From: Myxococcales bacterium
Lineage (GTDB): Bacteria > Myxococcota_A > Polyangia > Nannocystales > Nannocystaceae
Assembly (NCBI GenBank): GCA_020633315.1
Contig: JACKDV010000005.1
Coordinates: 124,001 to 188,000, forward strand
Length of the DNA stretch: 64,000 nucleotides
Direction: 5' to 3'
Below the pieces are notes generated by a model. It saw nothing but the letters and a program-made list of their open reading frames with translations. It ran no database searches and had not been told where the DNA came from. Of the stretch, positions 44,277-51,763 are shown piece by piece (the first letter of the stretch is position 1; every line of letters begins with the position of its first letter). The position numbers and the translations under genes are program-made.

Positions 44277-46514
44277 CTAGGTCAGGCCGAGCTCCTTGGC
44301 GCGCTGCAGCAGGGTTGCCACCTTGCCACGCTCTCCCTCACCGAGCTGTCCCATCACCTTGGTGAGGGCCGCCGACACGCTGAGGTTCTTGATGCTCTCC
44401 GAGTCCAGCGAGGGGCGCGAGAGCACGTCCTTGATGTCCTGGGTGAGGCTCTGCTCGCCGGACAGGTAGCCGGACATGAGCTGCTTGGCGGTGTCGGAGT
44501 TGTGCACCACGCCGTCGAGAGCCTGACCGAGGGACACCGCACGGATGAACTGGTCGAAGAACTGACCGTCGCCACCGACGATGTTGATCTTGGCCGAGCC
44601 CATCGCGGCCCCCAGCACCTGCGCCTGGGCCTGCGCCACGTCGCGACGCACCCCGAGCGCGGCCATCTCGACCTCGACCATCTTCTCGATGCGCAGCCGG
44701 TACTCCTCGTGCTCGCGCGACTTCTGGTCGAGCTTCTTCATCGCCTCGGCCTTCTGCTCGAGGCCCTGCGCCTCGGCGAGCAGCTTCTCGCGGATCTCCA
44801 CCGCCTTGGCCTGGCCCATCTTCTCGGTCGCGGCCGCGTCGGCGTCCTTGACCTTGACCTTCGCCAGGCCCTGCTGCTCGGTGCCGACCGCCTCGGCGAG
44901 CATCAGCTCGCGCTTGGCCTCGGCCTGCGCCCGGCCCTGCTTGGCGATCGCCTCGGCTTCGGCCTCCTTGATGCGGACCTCGGCGAGCCCCTGGCTCTCC
45001 TTGCCCTCGGCCTCCGCCTTCATCTGGCCCAGGGTCACGCGAGCCCTGGCGTCACCCTGCTTCTCGATCGCGATGGCCTCGGCCTCCTTGACCTTGACCT
45101 CGGCCAGCCCCGGGGCAGCCGCTTCGGCCTGGGTACCCTCGGCCAGGCGGATCTTGGCGCGGGCTTCCTTCTCGGAGGCCTCGAGCGCCGCCTCGGCCAT
45201 GGTGAGCTTCTCCTTGGCGAGGTGCTTGGCCGCCTGCTCCTGGGCCTCGGCGCGCTTGATGTCCTTGACCAGCTTCTCCTGGGCCTCGGCCTCGGCCTCG
45301 ATGACCTTGGCATCCTTGGCGCGCTTGGCCGCTGCGACCACACGCAGGTCCTTGATGCGCTCCTCCTCCTCAGCGACGGTCTTGTCGACGGCGACGCGCG
45401 AGCGGATGACGTCGGCGATCTCCTTCTTCTCGACCTCGAGCGCCTTCTCCTTGGCGATGCGCTTGAGCTCGACCTCGCGCTCGCGGCTGATCATCTCGAG
45501 GTGCTGGTCCTTGAGCACCCGCTCCTGCTCGACGGCCACGACGCGCTCGCGGTTCTTCTGCGCGACCTCGATCTGCCGCATCTTGTTCTCTTCGTTGATC
45601 GCGACCTCTTCCTCGAGCTTGATGCGCGCGAGCTCGGCCTTCTTGCGCTCCTCGGCCTGGACCTTCATGGTCTCGGCCTGCTCGCGGGCCTGCACCGACG
45701 CGATCTCGCGGTTCTGCTTGGCCTCGGCGTCGGCCTGCTGACGATCGAGCTCGAGGATCGCCTCGCGGGCCTCCACGTCCTGCTTGCGGATCGCCTTCTG
45801 CTCCTCGCGCTGGATGCTGTTGGTCTTGACCGCCTGCTCCGCGGTGATCTCGGTGATCTTGCGGATACCGCGAGCGTCGAGCACGTTCTTCGGGTCGAGG
45901 TTGGTCATCGGCGTCTGCTCGAGATAGTCGATGGCCGCATCGTCGAGCACGTAGCCGTTGAGGTCCTCGCCGATGACCTCGAGGATCTGCTCCTTGAAGT
46001 CGTGACGCCGGGTGTACAGCTCCTCGAAGTCGAGGACCTTGCCCACCGTCTTGAGGGCCTCGGAGAACTTGGCGTTGAACAGCTCCTCGAGGGTCTCCTG
46101 GTGCGAGGCGCGGTTGGTGCCGATGGCCTGGGCAACCTTCAGCACGTCCTCGGCGGTCTTGTTGACCCGCACGAAGAAGGTGACCTTGATGTCCGCACGG
46201 ATGTTGTCCTTGCAGATGAGGCCCTCCTTGCCCGTTCGCGCGATCTCGATGGTCTTGACCGAGATGTCCATCACCTCGGCGCGGTGGACCACGGGGATGA
46301 CCAGGCCACCGGTGAAGTAGACCTCGACCTTGCTCATCTTGTTGACGATGAGCGCGCGGCCCTGGTCCACCTTGCGGTAGAGCTTGGCGTAGAGCAGGGG
46401 GACGCCGAGCACGAGCAGCACGACGAAGATGACGATGACGCCCACCATGATGAAGGTGGACTCATCGATCGCCGCCAGGAGCGCGCCCGTGGCCAGCAGG
46501 GACTGGGCAGACAT
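44277..46514 (-). CDS. YqiK-type flotillin / SPFH membrane scaffold protein
   Basis: 745 residues. One N-terminal membrane segment (FIMVGVIVIFVVLLVLGVPLL) is followed by the SPFH/band-7 domain (about 50-230: VYFTGGLVIPVVHRAEVMDI, IRADIKVTFFVRV). A very long Glu/Ala/Lys coiled coil (about 230-600) includes three exact 40-residue repeats. The C-terminal flotillin tail ends VMGQLGEGERGKVATLLQRA. Flotillins oligomerise into membrane microdomains. ATG 46514 follows GAGG at 8 nt. The gene sits between the OB-fold membrane protein and the giant ATPase, the order seen in other bacteria, so it likely anchors the ATPase at the membrane. Confidence 0.95.
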   Translation of the reverse strand: MSAQSLLATGALLAAIDESTFIMVGVIVIFVVLLVLGVPLLYAKLYRKVDQGRALIVNKMSKVEVYFTGGLVIPVVHRAEVMDISVKTIEIARTGKEGLICKDNIRADIKVTFFVRVNKTAEDVLKVAQAIGTNRASHQETLEELFNAKFSEALKTVGKVLDFEELYTRRHDFKEQILEVIGEDLNGYVLDDAAIDYLEQTPMTNLDPKNVLDARGIRKITEITAEQAVKTNSIQREEQKAIRKQDVEAREAILELDRQQADAEAKQNREIASVQAREQAETMKVQAEERKKAELARIKLEEEVAINEENKMRQIEVAQKNRERVVAVEQERVLKDQHLEMISREREVELKRIAKEKALEVEKKEIADVIRSRVAVDKTVAEEEERIKDLRVVAAAKRAKDAKVIEAEAEAQEKLVKDIKRAEAQEQAAKHLAKEKLTMAEAALEASEKEARAKIRLAEGTQAEAAAPGLAEVKVKEAEAIAIEKQGDARARVTLGQMKAEAEGKESQGLAEVRIKEAEAEAIAKQGRAQAEAKRELMLAEAVGTEQQGLAKVKVKDADAAATEKMGQAKAVEIREKLLAEAQGLEQKAEAMKKLDQKSREHEEYRLRIEKMVEVEMAALGVRRDVAQAQAQVLGAAMGSAKINIVGGDGQFFDQFIRAVSLGQALDGVVHNSDTAKQLMSGYLSGEQSLTQDIKDVLSRPSLDSESIKNLSVSAALTKVMGQLGEGERGKVATLLQRAKELGLT
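44754..45113 (-). repeat. three 40-residue coiled-coil repeats in flotillin
   Basis: Three consecutive 120-bp units begin at 45113, 44993 and 44873. Each starts P/Q-G-L-A-E/K-V and contains a KEAEA or KDADA core (PGLAEVKVKEAEA, QGLAEVRIKEAEA, QGLAKVKVKDADA). Spacing is exact, indicating internal duplication of a coiled-coil module. Confidence 0.85.
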
Positions 46515-46595
46515 TGAAACGACCTCACTTGCAGGGGGTTGGCAGATCGGCCCGGACCACTCGGCCGGACCAGAGGGAAGCTTGGGAGTGGGCCC

Positions 46596-47417
46596 TCACG
46601 CGTCGGCGGACCGCTTGGAGGGCAGGATGTCGTCGAACGGGGTGACCTCGTAGACCTCTCGCCGGTGATCGTAGGAGACCACCAGCGCGCTGGAGCCCCG
46701 GGTCAGGCCGTTGGCCTCGGCGTCGCAGCGGACCTGCACGATGAGGCCCGCCCCGCCGTCCTCGGCGCGCGCCATGCCGAAGCGGTGGTCGACGCGGCTG
46801 GTGTCGATGCGCACGACCTGGCCGACCAGATCGTGGCGGGAGACGGGCTTCTCGACCTTGAGCACGTGGGCCAGCGGCCGCACGAGGACGGAGGTGATGG
46901 GGAAGGCGACGATGATGGAGCTGGCGAGCAGCGCGGTGCCGATGAGCCAGGTGGGGCCCAGGCCCATGCCCATGATGAGGTAGCGCGTGCCCATGAAGCA
47001 CATCACCCAGCCGAGCATGATGACCAGCGACAGCACCAGGGTGAGGGGCACCGAGCGGAGCTTGAGCGCGTAGAACAGCCCGGCGAGCACCCCGGCTCCG
47101 CCCTCGGAGGCGCCCTCGGCCGCCCCCTCGGTGGCACCCTCGGCCACGCCCTCCGCGGCTCCTTCGGCCGCGCCCTCGGCCAGCCCCTCGGCGGCTCCTT
47201 CGGCCACACCTTCCGCGGCCCCCTCGGCCAGCCCCTCGGCGGCCCCTTCCGCTGCCCCCTCCGCCACGCCCTCGGAGGCGCCCTCGAAATCGATGTCGAG
47301 GACATCGATGCCCATGGCGCCGACGATGACGAGCACCCAGTACATGAACGCCGCCGCGAGCAACACGGTGAAGAACACGGTCGGGTAGCTCAGGACGGCG
47401 TCGAGGAACTCTTGCAT
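46596..47417 (-). CDS. YqiJ/NfeD-like membrane protein with OB-fold domain and EGxx repeat loop
   Basis: 273 residues. The first membrane segment (TVFFTVLLAAAFMYWVLVIV) is followed by a loop of 16 tandem E-G-x-x tetrapeptides. Three further hydrophobic segments come next (VPLTLVLSLVIMLGWVMCFM, LIGTALLASSIIVAFPI) and a C-terminal OB-fold-like domain (LVGQVVRIDTSRVDHRFGMA ... SYDHRREVYEV). YqiJ/DUF1449-type proteins sit next to YqiK flotillins and are thought to act with them at the membrane. First gene of the operon with flotillin (81-bp gap) and the AAA+ ATPase. ATG 47417 begins just before the membrane segment; no clear RBS. Confidence 0.85.
   Translation of the reverse strand: MQEFLDAVLSYPTVFFTVLLAAAFMYWVLVIVGAMGIDVLDIDFEGASEGVAEGAAEGAAEGLAEGAAEGVAEGAAEGLAEGAAEGAAEGVAEGATEGAAEGASEGGAGVLAGLFYALKLRSVPLTLVLSLVIMLGWVMCFMGTRYLIMGMGLGPTWLIGTALLASSIIVAFPITSVLVRPLAHVLKVEKPVSRHDLVGQVVRIDTSRVDHRFGMARAEDGGAGLIVQVRCDAEANGLTRGSSALVVSYDHRREVYEVTPFDDILPSKRSADA
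47094..47285 (-). repeat. 16 tandem 12-bp units encoding E-G-x-x
   Basis: 192 bp of 12-bp units encode EGAS, EGVA, EGAA, EGLA and similar tetrapeptides, 16 in a row, between the first membrane helix and the rest of the protein. Codons vary slightly between units. Not a CRISPR array: no spacers and the repeat is in frame throughout. Confidence 0.9.
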
Positions 47418-47732
47418 CGGGTACGCGTACGGGGTGAAGAGGTCCGGGTCGGCGGAGCGACTCGGTCGCGAGGGACCGTCGCTCCGGGCGGCCCAGCTTC
47501 GCAGAAGATCCGCGTTGCTGCCACAGCCCGGGCACCAGGGGTCACACGCGCGGGCAGGTACCCAAGCGAGCCCGGCGGGTATTCCCGGGCCCCGCCGCGA
47601 TCGCCATCGAACGGCCGTTCGTGGCCGTATGCCGACCTCGACGCTGCCTACCGAGCGGACGAACGAGCGCCCTGCGGCCGGCACGCGAGGCCCAGCGGCC
47701 GGCGCAGCCACGCCTCGTGGTTGGGTGACACC
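47418..47732. other. 315-bp intergenic region upstream of the flotillin operon
   Basis: No gene is supported here. The region contains the large bulged hairpin at 47453-47486 and no convincing -35/-10 pair on the minus strand. It should hold the promoter of the three-gene operon. Confidence 0.6.
47453..47486 (-). other. 13-bp bulged stem-loop upstream of the flotillin operon
   Basis: CGGAGCGAC-tc-GGTC, loop GCGAGG, GACC-GTCGCTCCG: a 9-bp stem, a 2-nt bulge and a further 4-bp stem. It lies 36 nt upstream of ATG 47417, so it could be a leader RNA structure or an upstream terminator. Confidence 0.45.
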
Positions 47733-48629
47733 CTACTGGCACTCGGCCCAGCGCTGCGCGAAGTAGGCGAAGTCCACGTAGGTCGCCTCGTCGAGCGCAT
47801 GGATCTTGGGCCCGCCCCCGTGCTCGACCCCGCCCAGGGACTCGTCGAGGGGCTTGGTGAGCAGCAGGCTCCGCAGCGGATCCTCGGCGTCGAGATAGCC
47901 GCCGTGCTCGGCATTGCGCAGGGTGGCCAGCGACCCGGGGTTGCACTCGCCCGTCACGATCCACGGCGGCGCCTCGTCGAAGTCGTCGTCGTGGGAGTCG
48001 AAGTGGCACGGGTAGCAGCGCGAGCGCCACGAGTACACCTTCTCGCGCCACACCAGCTCCAGGGTGAGATCGGAGCAATCGCCGGGATCGTCCAGCGGCA
48101 CCGGCTCGGTGCTGTAGGGCGGCAGCTCGCACTGGCTCTCGTCGGGGGGAGCCCCGCAGGGCTGGTCCACCGGCTCGCACAGCTCGCTGCCGCAGGTGGC
48201 GACCATCTCGATCCACTCGAGCACGGCCTCCCGCTCGGTGGCGATGGTGCCCTCGGTGATTCCCCCGCTGGGCACGGCGCGGTCGATCCAGGCCAGGACC
48301 ACGCTGTCCGTGGGCGAGTCGAGGTCGACGATGCCCTCCTCGACCATGCAGGCCATGGTCTCGCAGGGGGTGGCCTGCAGGAACAGGCCGAGGTCCACGC
48401 CCGAGAGGTGGCATTGGTTGCAGGTGCTGGGCCGGTCGTCCTCGAGCAGCGGCGCGATGCGGCGCTCGTAGAGGTCCAGGCCCTGCTCGGGCGTGCAGGC
48501 CAGCTCGCCGCTTCCGTCGGCCGAGGACTCCTCGACCGGCTCGGTCTCGCCCTCCATGGGCTCGTCGACGACCGGGTTGCACCCCAGCAGCCAAGCGCTC
48601 GCCCACAGTCGCCGAAAGCCCCGCACCAC
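47733..48629 (-). CDS. lipoprotein with two c-type heme motifs
   Basis: 298 residues. Signal MVRGFRRLWASAWLLGC with lipobox Cys17, then an acidic Glu/Ser linker. Two CxxCH heme-binding motifs: CNQCH at about residue 70 and CYPCH at about 207. About ten further Cys (ATPCETMACMV, CGSELCEPVDQPCG) may form disulfides. Spacing resembles diheme domains of cytochrome-like lipoproteins in myxobacteria rather than any named enzyme. Probably binds heme c in the periplasm or on the surface; electron-transfer role is inference. GTG 48629 follows GGGGA. Confidence 0.75.
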   Translation of the reverse strand: MVRGFRRLWASAWLLGCNPVVDEPMEGETEPVEESSADGSGELACTPEQGLDLYERRIAPLLEDDRPSTCNQCHLSGVDLGLFLQATPCETMACMVEEGIVDLDSPTDSVVLAWIDRAVPSGGITEGTIATEREAVLEWIEMVATCGSELCEPVDQPCGAPPDESQCELPPYSTEPVPLDDPGDCSDLTLELVWREKVYSWRSRCYPCHFDSHDDDFDEAPPWIVTGECNPGSLATLRNAEHGGYLDAEDPLRSLLLTKPLDESLGGVEHGGGPKIHALDEATYVDFAYFAQRWAECQ

Positions 48630-48689
48630 TCCCCGTACGAGGCGAGGATACTCGATGGATCGACGGGCCGTCGAATGCGACCGAGCGCC

Positions 48690-49121
48690 TCAGACCCACG
48701 CCAGCGCCCGCCGCGGGCGCTCCGGCCCCAGCTGCCGCCGTGAGCCCAGGCACAGCCGAGCGTCGCGCCCCTCGGCGAGCACCCGCCGCAGCTCGGCCGT
48801 GAGCACGCGTAGGCGATCGAAGGTGGCGACGTCGACCCGCTCCCGACGCCAGCGAGGCGAGCGAGCCCAGCCGGGCGGGCACGGCAGGGCCGCGTCGGGC
48901 TCGAGCTCCTCGCGATGGGCGATCCGGCCCTCCACCGGTCGGGGGATCGTCGCGCCCTCGGGCAGCGCGAGCAGGCACGAGCTCGGCTCGAGCCCGTCGA
49001 GCGCCTGGGCGGCCCGCACCCGCGCCCAGCCCAGCTCCAGCAGGTGCCCATGAGCGGGGCTCGTCCCGGTGGTCTGGCCGTCGACCACCAGGACCGGAAG
49101 CCGGGACAAGTCGGGGGACAT
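48690..49121 (-). CDS. short DnaQ-like exonuclease ORF, possibly truncated
   Basis: 143 residues. The N-terminal half, LPVLVVDGQTTGTSPAHGHL then LELGWARVRAA, resembles the first motif of DEDDh exonucleases, though the usual DxExTG reads DGQTTG. LPEGATIPRPVEGRI is similar to the segment that normally follows. No ExoII or ExoIII motif appears before the stop and the last 60 residues are Arg-rich. Either a remnant of a longer gene or a divergent small protein. ATG 49121 is 17 nt after TACCAT. Divergent from the methyltransferase, 33 bp apart. Confidence 0.45.
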   Translation of the reverse strand: MSPDLSRLPVLVVDGQTTGTSPAHGHLLELGWARVRAAQALDGLEPSSCLLALPEGATIPRPVEGRIAHREELEPDAALPCPPGWARSPRWRRERVDVATFDRLRVLTAELRRVLAEGRDARLCLGSRRQLGPERPRRALAWV

Positions 49122-49138
49122 GGGAGCGCGGCCCTGCG

Positions 49139-49148
49139 ATGGTAGCCT
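49139..49148. promoter_or_regulatory. overlapping divergent -10-like hexamers
   Basis: TAGCCT (plus, 49143-49148, 6 nt before GTG 49155) overlaps TACCAT (minus, 49144-49139, 17 nt before ATG 49121). Confidence 0.3.
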
Positions 49149-49154
49149 CGCCAC

Positions 49155-50186
49155 GTGACGCCAGACCCCACCTCGCCCCCGCTCGTCGCGCTGGAGCACT
49201 GCCCAGTCTGCGGCGGATCTCGGCGCACGCCGGTGCTGGGTCCCCATGGTGGCATCACCCTCGTGCGCTGCGACGACTGCGGGCTGGTCCATGCCACGGC
49301 CGGCTACGCACCGCGCATGCTCGACGAGCACTACGCCGAGCGAGCCCGCCGCGCGCCCCGTCGCGATGCCGCTGGCCCGCGCCCCGGCAGCGAGCGCAAG
49401 CGACCGGCGCTGGCCCTCTACGATCGCCTCACCGGCGGTCGGATCTCCAGCGTGCCGCCCGGCGCCCGGGCCCTCGACGTGGGCTGCAACACCGGCCTGC
49501 TGCTCGATCTGCTGCGCGAGGCGGGCTACCGCACCGTGGGCATCGAGCGCTCGCCCTCCGCCGCCGAGGCGGTCGCCGCCGGCCACGAGGTGCACGCCAT
49601 CGACGTGGAGGCCGGCGGCCTCGAGCTGCCCGAGCGCTTCGATCTCATCACCATGACCCACGTGCTCGAGCACCTGCGCCGCCCCACCGCCGCGCTGCGC
49701 TGGCTTCGGGATCAGCTCGCGCCCGACGGCGTGCTGGTGGTGGAGGTGCCCAACTGGGGCGACCGGGCGCGCCCGCTGTGGGGGCCTCGCTACCGCCCGC
49801 TCGAGCTCGGCGATCACCTGAGCTTCTTCGAGCGCCACACCCTCACCGCGCTCGCCCACCGCGCGGGCCTGCAGGTGCGCGTGCTGTGGAGCGCTGCCCA
49901 GGCGCGCTCGCTGCTGTTCCCCTCGCTGCTCACCGCAGTGGACCTGGGCCTGGGCGCAGCACGACGGATCCGCGGCCGCTCGTCGAGCGCCGCCGGCGTG
50001 GGCGTGGCCAGCGAGCGCGTGTCGGGGGGCAGCAGCCGCTGGCGCCACCGCGTGGTCTCGCGCGTGCTCGAGGGTCTCGATCGCCTCGATCCCGTGCTCG
50101 AGCGGGTGGTGGGCTCCGACTGGGAGCACGGAGCGAACCTCGTGGCGGTGCTCGCCCCCGATCCGAGCCACGCCCCCACCCACTGA
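49155..50186 (+). CDS. class I SAM-dependent methyltransferase with N-terminal zinc ribbon
   Basis: 343 residues. The N-terminal CxxC pair (EHCPVCGGSRRTPVLG ... VRCDDCGLVHA) forms a zinc ribbon. The Rossmann domain follows: motif I ALDVGCNTGLLLDLLRE, acidic IERSPSAAEAV, and motif-IV-like DLITMTHVLEHLRRPTAAL. The C-terminal part (about 230-343) is helical and Arg-rich. Such zinc-ribbon methyltransferases often act on sugars or natural products; the substrate here is unknown. GTG 49155 is 6 nt behind TAGCCT, a leaderless-type start. Confidence 0.88.
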   Translation: MTPDPTSPPLVALEHCPVCGGSRRTPVLGPHGGITLVRCDDCGLVHATAGYAPRMLDEHYAERARRAPRRDAAGPRPGSERKRPALALYDRLTGGRISSVPPGARALDVGCNTGLLLDLLREAGYRTVGIERSPSAAEAVAAGHEVHAIDVEAGGLELPERFDLITMTHVLEHLRRPTAALRWLRDQLAPDGVLVVEVPNWGDRARPLWGPRYRPLELGDHLSFFERHTLTALAHRAGLQVRVLWSAAQARSLLFPSLLTAVDLGLGAARRIRGRSSSAAGVGVASERVSGGSSRWRHRVVSRVLEGLDRLDPVLERVVGSDWEHGANLVAVLAPDPSHAPTH

Positions 50187-50253
50187 CGCCACGGTGGCGA
50201 GCGATGCCCGCGTGACGCCACCCCGCGCGAATCATGCGACCATCGCCTCGCCG

Positions 50254-51738
50254 GTGCCTCGATCTCGCTTCCGCCTCGAACCCTGCCTCGCCCTCGCGCT
50301 CGCGCTGGGCTGTCAGCGCGACGGTGAGCGGCCGGTGGAGCCCGACGCCTCCGACCCCGTCCGCGACGGCACGCTGCATGGCTGGAGCTACGAGGTCACC
50401 GTCGATCCCTCGCTCGACACCGCCGACGTACGGGTGTGCTTCGACGGTCATCCCCCGGCGCGGCTGATCCCCGGCGTGCCCGAGGCGCTCGAGCACGCCC
50501 GCGACCTGCACGACGACGAGGGACGGCCGCTGCCCCGCCGCGACGAGGGCTACGGGCTCGATGCGATCCCCGACGACGGCTGCGTCGGCTACACCGTCGA
50601 CTTCGAGGGCCTGCTCGCGAGCGACGGCGCCGGGCGCATGGCGGGCAAGACCGGCAACAGCCTGATGGTGCGCCCCAGCGTGTGGCTGTGGCGACCCGAT
50701 CGCCTGCCCGCCGAGGTGACGCCCACCCTGCGCTTCTCCCTGCCCGAGGGCATGGAGGTCTCGGTGCCCTGGCCCGCCACCGAGCCGAGCGCCCGCGGGC
50801 GCGATGCCACCTATTGCCTCGAGCCGACCGCGTTTCGCTGGCTGGCCTACGCGGTCGTCGGGGAGCTCACCGTCGACCGCTTCGAACGGGCCGGCGCGCG
50901 CGTGGAGCTGGTCACCCTCGACGCCCCGCTGCGCTGCCCCCCCGAGGGCCTGCGCGCCTGGGTGGAGGACGCCGTGGACACCGTGGCCCTGCTCTTCGAC
51001 GGACGCTTCCCTCGCGATCGCCTGCAGGTGGTGGTGCTCCCGGTCGAGGGCGGCGGCGGGGGCACGGTGTACTTCGGCATGGCCGGGCGCGGAGGCGGAC
51101 CGGGGATCTACGTGTTCCTCGACGACGAAGCCGCGGCCGAGCGCCTCCCCGGCGGCTGGACCACGGTGCACGAGATGCTCCACCACGGCATGCCCTTCAT
51201 CGACGAGCCGTGGATGGCCGAGGGCTGGGTGAGCTACTACACCGAGCTCATGCGCACCCGCATGGGACACCGCAGCGAGCAGGAGGGCTGGCAGGCCCTG
51301 CTCGACGCGTTCGAGCGCGGCCGTCGGCGTCGCATGGACCTCACCCTCGCCCAGACCAGCGAGCAGATGCACGAGACCCACGCCTACCAGCGCGTGTACT
51401 GGGGCGGCGCCTCGGTGGCGTTCCTGGCCGACGTGCAGATGCGGCTGGAGACCAAGGGCGAGCGCGGGCTCGACGATGCGATGCAGGAGCTGCGTCGCTG
51501 CTGCGGCGACGCCCCCCAGATGTGGAAGGCCCAGGCGCTGCTCGAGCGCCTCGACGCCTGGTACGGCCGCCCGCTGTTCTCCGAGACCGCGCGCGCGGTG
51601 CTGTCGGAGCGCGAGCTCCCCGACGTGGAGGCCGCGATGGAGCGGATCGGCGTGCAGGTGGTGGACGGCGAGGCACGCCTCGACGACGAGCACCCCGCCG
51701 CGGCCATCCGACGCGCGATCATGGCGCCCCGTCGCTGA
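50254..51738 (+). CDS. gluzincin-like peptidase lipoprotein (HExxH)
   Basis: 494 residues. GTG 50254 gives a clean lipoprotein signal PRSRFRLEPCLALALALGC; GTG 50194 is an upstream alternative with a long polar start. The catalytic region carries HEMLHHGMPFID (HExxH) and, about 20 residues on, EGWVSYYTEL with the likely third zinc ligand Glu, as in M61-like gluzincins. The preceding part (about 40-230) is beta-rich. Expected to be an exterior metallopeptidase. No neighbour suggests a substrate. Confidence 0.8.
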   Translation: MPRSRFRLEPCLALALALGCQRDGERPVEPDASDPVRDGTLHGWSYEVTVDPSLDTADVRVCFDGHPPARLIPGVPEALEHARDLHDDEGRPLPRRDEGYGLDAIPDDGCVGYTVDFEGLLASDGAGRMAGKTGNSLMVRPSVWLWRPDRLPAEVTPTLRFSLPEGMEVSVPWPATEPSARGRDATYCLEPTAFRWLAYAVVGELTVDRFERAGARVELVTLDAPLRCPPEGLRAWVEDAVDTVALLFDGRFPRDRLQVVVLPVEGGGGGTVYFGMAGRGGGPGIYVFLDDEAAAERLPGGWTTVHEMLHHGMPFIDEPWMAEGWVSYYTELMRTRMGHRSEQEGWQALLDAFERGRRRRMDLTLAQTSEQMHETHAYQRVYWGGASVAFLADVQMRLETKGERGLDDAMQELRRCCGDAPQMWKAQALLERLDAWYGRPLFSETARAVLSERELPDVEAAMERIGVQVVDGEARLDDEHPAAAIRRAIMAPRR

Positions 51739-51763
51739 GCGGGCTATACGTCGGTCGCCCGCG

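Noticed and set aside
47094..47285. CRISPR-like array of 12-bp repeats
   Set aside because: No spacers, repeat in frame with a coding region, no cas genes.
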